Source of the DNA: Mytilus galloprovincialis
Taxonomy: Eukaryota; Mollusca; Bivalvia; Mytilida; Mytilidae
Assembly (NCBI RefSeq): GCF_965363235.1
Contig: NC_134838.1
Coordinates: forward strand, 12,432,441 to 12,496,440
DNA length: 64,000 nucleotides
Reading direction: 5' to 3'
The notes below the pieces were generated by a model. That model ran no database searches and was not told where the DNA came from. It saw nothing but the letters and a program-made list of their open reading frames with translations. Position numbers and translations under genes: made by a program. Below are positions 54,544 to 64,000 of the stretch, one piece after another (within the stretch, counting starts at the first letter, position 1; the number at the start of each line of letters is the position of its first letter).

Positions 54544-56597
54544 ACTAGTCTTCATGGTTTTTATCTGTTGTAATTTGTAAACTCAATATGCTTTCATGCA
54601 GTGTTTGACATTTCATCATAAAAAAGTGAACTCAAAATCAGCTTTATAAACTTATAATATTACCCTCAATTAGAACATGGTGCGGAGGATTGACAATACT
54701 AGTGCCATGGACTTATAACATTTTTTTTTAAAAATCCAGTCCTTAGCAAGGAAGAAGAAGAAGAAAACGATATCTCCATGGTCAATGAGTTTCTCGTTCC
54801 TCTATTAGATTACCAAATTAGACAATAGATAAGTAGAGAATGGAAGTACGTAATGATTTAAAGAGACAACAACTCCACCAAAGAGCAGAAAACAGCCGGA
54901 CGCCCCTTTTTGTGTCTGCAACGCAGCGAGAAAAAACCGCAACTGGAGGCGGGCTTCGGCTGGTTCATATACAATAATGTATACTAGTTCAGCAAAATGG
55001 ACTAAACTCTAAAACACGTACAAATGAACCAAAATAGAAAATACCCACACAAGACTATAACAAGAACGGCAGTCGCAAAATGTGGCGATGTAATATGTCC
55101 TGTGAGATTGCGACCTTTTTCTATATCTCTAGCCAATGTGGAATTAAAAATAAACACACCGTAATACCGTGGGCACTGTGAAAATCAATTTTAAAACAGT
55201 CCGTGTCCTATGAAACAGAAGAATCAAAGAAAAATAACAACGATCAACATAAATTAACAATGGACTACTAGCAGTTACTGATATGCTAGATCCAGGCTAT
55301 TCTAAAGTCAACCACAATTCTTCTCTTTACATTCAACAATGATTATAATCTTTGGTGTTCCAAAGGATCCGGTATATTTATTTCCAAAGGATCTTCAACC
55401 ATTTTATCATAAATAAACCAGGGCTTGTGCTTATAGGATTGGCGAAAATAACACAGATATTTAAGATACTATTGAATCCAAACTTAACAAACAAATCCAG
55501 TAAGAATAGCATTCTGATGATTTTTACGCAGATTTGCTAGTTGTTTTTGACACAATGTAAATACCAATACCAATCATAACTATTGCAGATACATAGGTAC
55601 AGAGAGAGAGTGCAAAATGTGTGGTATGATAGCCAATGAAACAACTGTCAACCAAAAATCAACTGCTTTACATTTGTGATTTCGGGGCCTGTTATTTTTT
55701 GTGTCATTTGGTCTCTTATTCATAGAGAGTTGTCTCATTGGCAATCATGCATACCACATCTTCTTTGATATTTTACAAAAAAGTTAGCAACTAAAGGTCA
55801 CCGTACAGCCTATAACAATTGACAACAGTTAATAGCAAAAAAGCATTGACAATTGAAATAGTAAACTGACAATAATTAAGTAAGAGTGAAAGTTGTATTC
55901 AAACGAAAAAAAGACTACAAATATGTATTGACAGATGAAAAATTAATAATGTCCACGAACATAGAGATTTTTTTTTCTTTTTAAAAATAGACGTATACAG
56001 ATTTTGTCAATAAAAAACAATCATTAATACATTTGTAGTGATTTTTGAAATGACTGGCAAACTGCTTTTCAAAAGTGTGGTCATATGCCTCAGTGTTATA
56101 ACTTATTACAATTTAATCACATTAAAATTAAGATAAGTATTTGTTTTTTTTTGTACATAGGTATCACTAAATGATTTATAGCATGCCAGACTGACGGACC
56201 GAGAAAAAATAGTATTGATCCTCAATGTCTTGCCTATTACAGAATAGGCACATGCGTTGTTTTCTTTCACTAATGGAATAACGCCACTCCCAATTGCTAG
56301 AGAATGAGCACTGAGTTTAAATTTTCAAAAAAAAATAGGTTTTAATTTATCAAGTATTTTTCCATTTCTTTAGTCTTAGCATGGAAGTATTATATTAACG
56401 ATATAATACTTCCATGGTCTTAGAGAAAAGGAATTGAGTTTTTCACATTCAACAATAGAACAGTACATAGTTTGATAAGCCTGGTCAACGATTAATTTCT
56501 TTTAATAGGCTCAAAAGTATAAGATAACAAAACTCTAGACTAAGTTTATGTAACCAATCTTCTACAATGTTAACCCATTTACTAGTACTTGTTTTAC
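54544..56597. other. Intergenic, repeats only
   Basis: Contains a diverged copy of the GTGTCAAAGAGACA repeat family (54835-55140; ends CTCTAGCCAATGTGG) and an inverted pair of the GATGTGGTATGATTGCCAAT-type tail (arms near 55615-55660 and 55725-55770, palindromic). No exon or RNA gene seen. Confidence 0.5.
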
Positions 56598-56603
56598 ATT
56601 ATA

Positions 56604-56775
56604 CAGGAAAAATTGCAACGTATGTTTTTCATATGATTTTAAAAACATATGTTTTTCATATGTTCGAAAACATATGTTTTCATGTCGGGCCTAAACATAT
56701 GTTTACATATGTTTTCAAGCATATGAAAAACATATGTTAAACATATGAAAACATATGTTGCAATTTTTCCTATGT
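56604..56775. mobile_element. Foldback MITE of CATATG words, 172 bp
   Basis: The ends CAGGAAAAATTGCAAC and GTTGCAATTTTTCCTATGT are inverted repeats, and ATTATA flanks both sides (56598-56603 and 56776-56781). The interior is a near-complete palindrome made of about a dozen ACATATGT/CATATG words with a small GTCGGGCCTAA centre. Its design mirrors that of the larger palindromic-word element at 45131-47847, with a different word. Confidence 0.75.
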
Positions 56776-56804
56776 ATTATAATAGATAATTGGATTAGGT
56801 GATA

Positions 56805-57250
56805 AATAAAAAGATATGATATGAGTGCAAATGAGACAACTTTCCATCAAAGTCCCAATGTGTAAAAAGAATCCAATTAAGGTCAAAGTACGGTCTTCAA
56901 CAAGGAGCTTTGCTTACACCGACGAGTAAACTATAAAGAGCCCCAAAATGGCTAGTGTAAGACCATGTAAAAAGGTGTTTTATTTGTAGTTTAGAAATAT
57001 TTTTAGATGAAAGTTGAATTTTTAAGTGCAAATAAGTTCTGTTTGTCCCAGCTAGACTAGCTACATTTTTGTTTTGCACTGTACCCGTAAAATTTTCTTG
57101 ATAAATTTTATATGTAAATGTTCAAATGGATCTTAATTTTTGAACACTTTGCAATTAACATTTAACAACGACAAAAACCAATATCGTATAGCATGCTATC
57201 AAAGGTCCTGTCGTGAAAAATTAAAACATTCAAACGAGAAATTAAGGGTC
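56805..57250 (+). repeat. Dispersed tail repeat, split copy
   Basis: Starts AAAGATATGATATGAGTGCA and AATGAGACAACTTTCCATCA, continues through AAAGTACGGTCTTCAACAAG and GAGCCCCAAAATGGCTAGTG, is interrupted by about 200 bp of other sequence (about 56970-57175), and resumes with TTCAAACGAGAAATTAAGGG. Same family as 5995-6215. Confidence 0.5.
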
Positions 57251-57684
57251 TACTGTATGTACAAATCAATAAACGATAATCAAATCTGATAAACATTTAT
57301 ATTACAGCAACAAACGACAAATGAAGGCAACAACAAGCAACTTTACATGCAATGAAACTATTATTATGAACAAAAAGATATATGTTGTCTTCACTGGTTT
57401 CATGAGTGGTCCTAGTCTTTCAAACTTGTCGATGTTACCTTCAAAAGTTGGTTTCACTACTGTCATACACATGGATTACATCTTTGCCTCTGAATATCTA
57501 GTGTGAATATATATAACATAATCATCTTGATTATATTTTACTGATGGTTAAATTTGACATTCAAACGTGCACATAAGAGCATTTGAAACTACAAAGAAAC
57601 TTAACGCATGTCACTATGTATCGTTTTCCAAGAAAAGGAGCGAAGGTAAATTGATTTAAAAGATGATTCAGATATCATACATAA

Positions 57685-57840
57685 AATTGAGATTGGAAAT
57701 AGAGAATGTGTCAAAGAGACAAGTCAACAACCCGAGCAAAGAGTAGAATCAACGACTGAAGTCACTAATGGGTCTTCCACACAGCGAGAAAATTCTGCAT
57801 CCGAAGGCGGGCTTTAGTTGGTCCATACACAAAAATGTGA
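57685..57840 (+). repeat. Dispersed repeat (GTGTCAAAGAGACA) fused to reverse-transcriptase element
   Basis: Contains AGAATGTGTCAAAGAGACAA and GGGTCTTCCACACAGCGAGA, then passes at about 57840 directly into the reverse-transcriptase reading region. The open frame that starts at 57768 in this repeat and runs into the reverse transcriptase is chimeric. Confidence 0.5.
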
Positions 57841-59155
57841 ACGAAGCTGTTAATTTTCTCCTTTATAATACTTATGCACGTTTCGGCAACAAAGTTTATC
57901 GACAGGTTGTAGGTATCATTATGGGCATTAATTGCGCCCCTTTAATAACAGACTTGTTTTTGTACTGTTACGAATCACAGTTAATGACTAGACTCAGTAA
58001 AGACCCGTCGAAATTGCATTTAATTGATAAATTCAACAACACTTACCGTTATCTTGATGATATTGTTTCTTTAAATAATCAAGATTTTTTTAATATACTG
58101 CTGAAATTTACCCCAAGGAACTTACTTTAAATAAATCAATTTTAAAAGGAATAACTGTCTTTATTTCAGTTTTAAACGGGAAACTCCACACTAAAATTTA
58201 CGACAAAAGGGACGATTAATCGTTCCCTATTGTTAATTTTCCATTTTGGAATTTCCTGTAGAACCATCTTACGGTGTTTATATTTCACAACTATGTTCGC
58301 TATGCCCGTGTCTGTTGTGACGTTTTTGATTTTAACGAACGTAATCTATGTATTACTGGTAAATTATTAAACCAGGGATATCGTTACCATAAATTACTTA
58401 AAACCTTTCCTAAATTTTTCCATAAATATTTTGATTTGGGTTTAAAGTTTGGTTGTACCTGTACAAAACTTATTTCAAACGAGATAGAACATCCTCATTT
58501 TTACGGAAATGTTGTTAACCGTGCCCGGAAATTTAGAAATGATCCCGGTAAACGTGTCGTTCCTTTAAATAAACTTATTCTAAAAGGTTACCAATTCAAC
58601 ACTGTGTTAAGATCATTGAATATTGTTTTTATTGGTATAAATATTGGTTGTTAGTATTTTTAAATTAGCTGTCAGTTAACTGCAAGTACTCTCAGATCTG
58701 TTCCTAGTGTCTTTTTGTTGTCGGGATGTACAAGTACCCGGCCACGTCCACTTGTATTTTTGTCCATCTGATGAGTTAAGCCTTTTTCGACTGATTTTTA
58801 TAGTTCGTTCTTATTTTGTACTGTTATACCACTGTCCCAGGTTAGAGGGGGATTGGGATCCCGCTAACATGTTTAAACCCGCCACATTATCTATGTACGT
58901 GCCTGTGCCAAGTCATGATCCTGTAAATCAGTGGTTGTCGTTTGTTTATGTGTTACATATTTGTTTTTACGTTCATTTTTTTTTTATATAAAGAAGACAG
59001 TTAGTTTTCTCGTTTGAATTGTTTTACATTGTCATTTTGTGGCCTTTTATAGCTGACTATGCGGTGACTATGGGCTTTGCTCATTGTTGAAAGCCGTACG
59101 GTGACCTATAGTTGTAAATTGTCTCATTGGCAATCATACCACATCTTCTTTTTTT
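57841..59155 (+). mobile_element. Reverse-transcriptase retroelement copy B, 5'-truncated (broken)
   Basis: Plus-strand frames encode VYRQVVGIIMGINCAPLITD, RYLDDIVS and, further on, VRYARVCCDVFDFNERN, LLNQGYRYHKLLKTF and a basic C-terminus near 58654. They are followed by a 500-bp 3' tail including TGACTTG-like and GATGTGGTATGATTGCCAAT modules (the latter in reverse complement, about 59120-59155). It matches copy A (41285-47990) along its length. It lacks the N-terminal half and is a fossil with a few breaks. It preserves the empty target site of the satellite element found in copy A. Confidence 0.65.
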
Positions 59156-59585
59156 ATAGTTCAGTAAAAATGGACGTCACACGTATCTCCGAAACATATA
59201 GATGAACTAAAATTATCCCATATAAAGTAAAAAAAAATATGAGAAGTTCTCACTCGGACACATACTCCATTATCTTGTATATTATAAGATCATAACATGC
59301 AGCACGGAGAGGAACTATACTTTCTCTAATTTCTGTGCTATTTTCACATTTCCTGACCGGTGTGAGAAAAATATTTCTCCTCACTAGTGAAAAATCTGCA
59401 TGTTCTCGGCATGATTGGTTGTAATTAAATTGTGACGTTAAATCTTCTTGTTTTCATCTGAATTTTCTTATTGTGACGTCATGAAAAAAGGCGACCCGAT
59501 GATGCATGATGACGTCATATCAAAAGTACACAATTTTCATCAAATCTTTGAAAAGAAAGGATAAAAATCATAAGAGAAACATATT

Positions 59586-59736
59586 CCACCACTGTAACTC
59601 GTGTATTACGATATTTCTTCCCTCTCAACAGTTAAATTTTAATTATTTAAAAAGCTCGGCAAGCCTCGCGCTTTAAATATCAAAATATAACTTCTCGAGT
59701 GGAGAAATATCGTAATACACTTGTTGCAGTTGTGGA
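59586..59736. repeat. Foldback/MITE-like inverted repeat
   Basis: Arms of about 38 bp: 59586-59623 (CGTGTATTACGATATTTCT inside) and about 59698-59736 (AGAAATATCGTAATACACTT inside), with several mismatches. Spacer of about 75 bp with AAGCTCGGCAAGCCTCGCG. Target duplication not determined. Confidence 0.6.
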
Positions 59737-61524
59737 ATCTATATGTATCCACACAGCAATAAAGATAAACCCCTTAAAATGAAATTGGGAACCATGGACA
59801 TGGAGAACGTGTCAAATAGAAAACAACACGACCAAATAGCAGAAAACAGTCAAATGCCACTATACTTGTTTTTTTTTTAAATATTGTGTTTAGCACCATT
59901 AACATAAGCAATATATAAAATTAACGAGTGTAAATTCAAAAAGGTGGTTTCATATCCAAAAGTTTATACTTTAAATGAAACTCTAAAGTGTTAAACAATT
60001 ACTCACGTTTCAAGAACCCAGTAAGATTCCAGTTGATCCAAGCCGGGGTTGTGTTTTTTTCTTTCTTTCTTGAAATAGATCTTTTACTTGTATTTAAGTA
60101 TTTGAAATAGAAATGTAGCGAAAAAGCAAGTTAACTTTTTCAAAATGTTATCATGTGAAAAAACAGTCATCATTGTGTTCATTTATAAGTTAAAAAATAG
60201 GGCTTTACATAGCTACTCATTTAAGGACATACTTTTCATTGAGATAAAAAATAAAAGTTTACCAATCATTAAAAGAAATATTACTTGAGTGAAGCTGGGA
60301 ACAGCATATCATATATATGTTCCTGAGTAAAGATAAAATGCTATTGTATCACGAAACAAATTGATTTATAGTTTACATATCAATTTTCCAAAATACACCT
60401 TACTGTTAAAAGTTACAGGCACTTCAATGTCTCTGGAAAAAAATAACATAACAAGTAATATCTAAGTAGATAAGTACTGTTTTCAGAGACAAGTGCCTGT
60501 GGGTTAAGTTTATTTATCAACTATTGATTTACTAACAGATTATTATCTAACATGTGATTTATCATGAAATTCATTTATAAGAACATCTTTGCACATAAGG
60601 ATCCATAAGCAATTTGTTACAGAGAAAATATTGCAGATACAGATCAAGCTGTACAATCTAAACATATTTCTTTCCGTTTGAAGCATTCGTTTCCCCGCAA
60701 AAATCGGCAAATTCGTTTCTTAAGTATTATATAAATATTTAACACAAAATATTTAAAGGTCGTTATTGTCTTTAAATTATAAAATTTTCATGCTGGTACA
60801 TAGCTTGATTGTAAAGTTCGGAAATCTCAGGTAATTTCGTCGATCAATGAAAAGATCAGAGAAAAACGTCAACAGAGATGTCGTCCTCCCTGTCTGAGGA
60901 TGAATTTCATCGAATGCAGGTGCCTACTACTGATTTTTAGCCCCAATGCCACTGAATTATTTACAAATAAAGATAAATGACACTTAAGATGAATGCAGCG
61001 AAATGAAAAGTTTCTGAATTATCCAATAAAAAATAGGTTGGGGACACACAATTTGCACAAAAAGTCAAAATTATAAATGAATTCTAACTTCCAACTGGTA
61101 CTTTTTCCCGGGAAAATTGACGCTTTATAGAAAAAATCTCTTAGTCACTATGTCCCCAGAAAGACTCTTGCAAATGATTCATAAAATGAAAATAGAAAAA
61201 CTCATCTTTTATGGGACTAGAGAGACTGTACACCTTATCGTATTTGTCCACCATTACTGGATATCACACAGGTTCCTGTAAAATTTTGACGTCATAAAAC
61301 AAAATATCTGATGCCACAATGGAAAAGTGATTGTTGTATGCGTCAAATGCGATAAGCAGTGTATTAAAGTTCTTTCAAATTCATGCATTTTACCTTTCCA
61401 ATCAATCAATGTATTTACACTTTATGTATTTGACCTATGTATTTAGCTGAATTTTGTCTCCAAATGGCACTTAGATCTGTCTCCAATTAACCTTTTGACG
61501 TCAGCCACATTTTTGAATCATGAC

Positions 61525-61570
61525 GTCAAATTTTACATCAAAATTTTAAAAATTTGATGTAAAATTTGAC
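61525..61570. repeat. 46-bp near-perfect palindrome
   Basis: GTCAAATTTTACATC starts one arm; the other arm ends with its reverse complement GATGTAAAATTTGAC. No spacer beyond the AT-rich centre, so it can form a hairpin or cruciform. The surroundings contain two further GACGTCA words. Confidence 0.75.
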
Positions 61571-62271
61571 TGGAAATTGTGTGATGGCAGACTCATTTGC
61601 ATACAAGTGTATTGTAAACACATCTATTTGAAAGTTATTATGTCAGATTCTTTAGATTCTTTATTTCTTATAATACCAAGTTAATGGTTCAAAGAAAGAT
61701 ATTTTTACATATAATAACATAATAATAACATACAGATTCTGCCCATGACAAGTTTGGTAGAAATAGTCACTTGTTCAATGCCTTAATTCATATTTCATAG
61801 CTATCACTGACCTCAAGTAAATCAGTACAACCCATTCATTAATAAGAAAAGAATATTAAGTTGATGTTATTACTAATGTAAAAATTGGACTCTTTTTTTG
61901 TTGATAATGTTATAACTATTGATTACTTAATCTTCCATTCGAAATGAATTTCACTCAATGGAACATAAAACATTCCTAAAAAAAATGTAAATCATTTTTG
62001 TAACTGGTTAAGTTAAAAACATATGATCTTGAATAAAATAATATTATTGAGATACTCATCCATTCTCATTATTCACAAGAACAAGAATTTCTCAAAAAAG
62101 TCTGAATTTACAGTACCTTTTCTACATTTTACTATATAGCTACCTGGCCTAAAAAATGAAAGATATTTAGAGTATTGAAACATTGGATTGTTGTCCAAAT
62201 ACTTACTGTCGAAAAATAACTTAGAAATGGAAGACATTTTTAAAGGTATTACACACACTATTTTTTTTCAG

Positions 62272-62338
62272 TTGCAGTTAATTGATTTAAGAACAACAAA
62301 TTATGAATTGGATGGAAAGTGCAAGAAACTTGAAAGAG
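62272..62338 (+). CDS. Probable coiled-coil exon of an unfinished gene
   Basis: Preceded by a long pyrimidine tract and CAG, followed by GTATGA. Translates as LQLIDLRTTNYELDGKCKKL then ER, leaving one base in phase. The text is charged with heptad-like leucines. With the exon at 62960-63021 it gives a continuous coiled coil. I do not recognise the protein. Flanking exons probably lie beyond the window edge or are too short to find. Confidence 0.45.
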
Positions 62339-62959
62339 GTATGAATACATGTATATTCAGAACCAAGATATTGAAGAAAGTTTAATAACCAACTTCAAAT
62401 ATCCCAAAACTTGCCAGTATTAGTAAAAGAAGCTTGTGCATTTGAACATTTGTTGTGTACCTGTATAAAAACCTGCTGTAAATATCTGATTTAAAATATT
62501 TTCAACTAAACAGATGGCAATGATTTATTTAAAAAAATGTTTCTTTATAATTTGGGTTAGTATATGAAAATTATGTACTGGTTACTTTGATACAGTGTTT
62601 TTTTGTGATAATTTGATATTTGTGATATTTCTGTGAAATTTGCATTACAAAAATTGAACTTGAAATTTGTCAGAAAGCATTAATTTTTAGATTCCTATTA
62701 AATAAGAACAGTACTGAAAAATAAAATATATAAACAACAAAAAAACAGGTTACTACTATGCTGATTTTTGTGTAAAATTTTATAGGTATCATGACCAGTT
62801 CTTGTCACTTTTGAATTTGTCATTAATTGATAGAGTCTACACTAATCAGGAAATTAATCATATACAATTCGAGCAGGCACTTTACCATTCTGACCATTAA
62901 ATTGGAAAATTATAAAAATTTAAAATTGACTTCAAGTGATTTATTGTTTTCTTTATTAG

Positions 62960-63021
62960 AAACTATTGCTTTGAATGAGAAAAATGAAAATATAGACAGA
63001 CAACTACAGAATGCAAACAAG
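62960..63021 (+). CDS. Probable second coiled-coil exon
   Basis: Bounded by TTTATTAG and GTAAAT. In the phase left by the previous exon (67 nt plus 62 nt = 129 nt) it reads ETIALNEKNENIDRQLQNAN then K, with no stop. Coiled-coil-like composition (E, K, N, Q, L). Phase compatibility between the two exons is the main support; the gene's identity is unknown. Confidence 0.45.
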
Positions 63022-64000
63022 GTAAATATATAGTATTGTAGTTTGATTGTATATCACAAGTATCTGTATAAAATGGTTACTCTGGAGATCAAAGAAAACT
63101 GACCTCATGAGAGAGTTAACCTTGGAAATAAGATTCTTATGCATACATGTAGGTACAATTACAGCTAAAAAAAATTAGGGCTACTGGTAAAGAACTTTTT
63201 TTTGCTTAATATGTATTATTTTCAATGACAGCATCTTGACCTGAACTAAATATAAAATGAGAGAAGGGTGAACATGGTGAATGAGAGAATATCTTGAAAT
63301 CTGATAAAATATCTAGTGTTACTCCATATATCGTTGGAAATAAGTGAGATAAATCTCCATACTGATATTTTCATGTAGTAAGTACACACAGTAACCTAAG
63401 CTATAGTATAAATAGATGATTTATAATGAGGTTATCATTTTCTAATGTTATAAAGCTGAAAGGTTGCTAAACATTTACAAAATTTATTAAAAGTTCTAAA
63501 AAGTGAATTTTACTGCAAAATAGTCCACCATAATGTAATTAGATTAAATACTACATGTTTATTGAGAATTACTTTTCCCATACATTTGCCATATGAATAT
63601 GAAACCAAAATTTGAATATATTTACCTGATATAAGTACTTAGGAAATATGTTTTTATTGTCACTACATGCTGAGACTACTATAACACAGAGATTGGTCAC
63701 TTCCTGTACTGACCAGTCAAATCGTAATTATTTTTGTGTCATCGATAACATCCGAGTCACGTGATCTGATGAGATTGACAAGATGGACAAAATGCGCCAT
63801 CTTTGACTGCTGAAGAAAATTAATTAATTAGCGAATGTGACTTTTTGAAGAGGTTTATATTTAGGTAAGTGTGAATATAACATTTGAAATAATCATTATT
63901 TGTTTGTTTATAATCACTTTAAATAGAAAAGAGTGCAGTTATAGACTTGAATTTACTGACTAAATTGGAAGGTAACCTCGAATTTTTACCAGTCTATGGG
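63022..64000. other. Window edge; possible further exon or 5' UTR
   Basis: A strong splice donor (TTTAG|GTAAGTG, at about 63864) follows GTCACGTGATC (E-box CACGTG near 63757) and GCGCCATCTTTGACTG, which could be a promoter and first non-coding exon. AAATAG|AAAAGAGTGCAG...TTGGAAG|GTAACC (about 63928-63972) has exon-like borders, but its phase does not continue the coiled-coil exons. Both are weak. Confidence 0.2.

Larger units (their letters stand above)
59156..62271. other. Intergenic, repeats and palindromes, no gene seen
   Basis: Holds a foldback-like pair (GTGTATTACGATATTTCT at about 59600 and its reverse complement at about 59715), two TGACGTCA palindromes (59474-59481, 59510-59517), a remnant of the GTGTCAAAGAGACA repeat (59785-59850) and a 46-bp palindrome (61525-61570). 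The remainder is AT-rich with no exon supported. Confidence 0.5.

Noticed and set aside
57768-58130. A 120-aa host gene starting at 57768
   Set aside because: The first part is a dispersed repeat and the second part a reverse-transcriptase fossil; the frame is chimeric by chance.
63750-63972. Promoter, first exon and second exon of a new gene at the right edge
   Set aside because: Only an E-box, a good donor and one exon-like segment with incompatible phase; kept as a low-confidence note, not as a gene.

Overview
The window looks like nuclear DNA of a bivalve mollusc, most likely a mussel (Mytilus or a close relative). The DNA is AT-rich and the genes have many short exons with GT-AG introns. 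The intergenic and intronic DNA is full of short dispersed repeats, including one containing GATGTGGTATGATTGCCAAT that I associate with mussels. No database search was possible, so the species is an inference. Exon boundaries were read by hand from splice signals and reading phase.

Layout. (1) Two tandem alpha-L-fucosidase genes (GH29) on the minus strand, copy A at 4132-10088 and copy B at 18809-29457. Each has eight exons with identical exon lengths, adds up to 1371 nt (456 aa plus stop) and starts with a signal peptide. Copy B has Asn where the family has a conserved active-site His. (2) Copy B is head-to-head with a MEST/PEG1-like alpha/beta-hydrolase gene on the plus strand (30269-40971, 11 exons, 325 aa). 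(3) From about 41.3 to 50.2 kb there is a nested block of mobile DNA: a reverse-transcriptase retroelement, a Helentron/pearl-like satellite element, a 2.7-kb foldback element made almost wholly of short palindromic words, a LINE tail inside that foldback, a hAT-like remnant, and another satellite element. (4) Two intronless genes follow on the plus strand: a CDC25-type phosphatase (50850-51725) and a divergent class A GPCR (53635-54543). (5) The rest is repeats, with two probable coiled-coil exons of an unfinished gene near the right edge (62.3-63.0 kb).

The genes do not form a pathway. The fucosidases are probably secreted or lysosomal glycosidases, the MEST homologue is probably an ER-membrane hydrolase, and the other two are a cell-cycle phosphatase and an orphan receptor. 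The two strongest leads are (a) a 483-bp LTR-type mini-element at 9030-9512 whose 183-bp LTRs each carry a tRNA-derived (UGU anticodon-like) pol III promoter region, and (b) the foldback element at 45131-47847, with 36-bp terminal inverted repeats and a 5-bp target duplication around an array of ACAAAA...TTTTGT palindromes. At least seven elements share a satellite-plus-microsatellite design.
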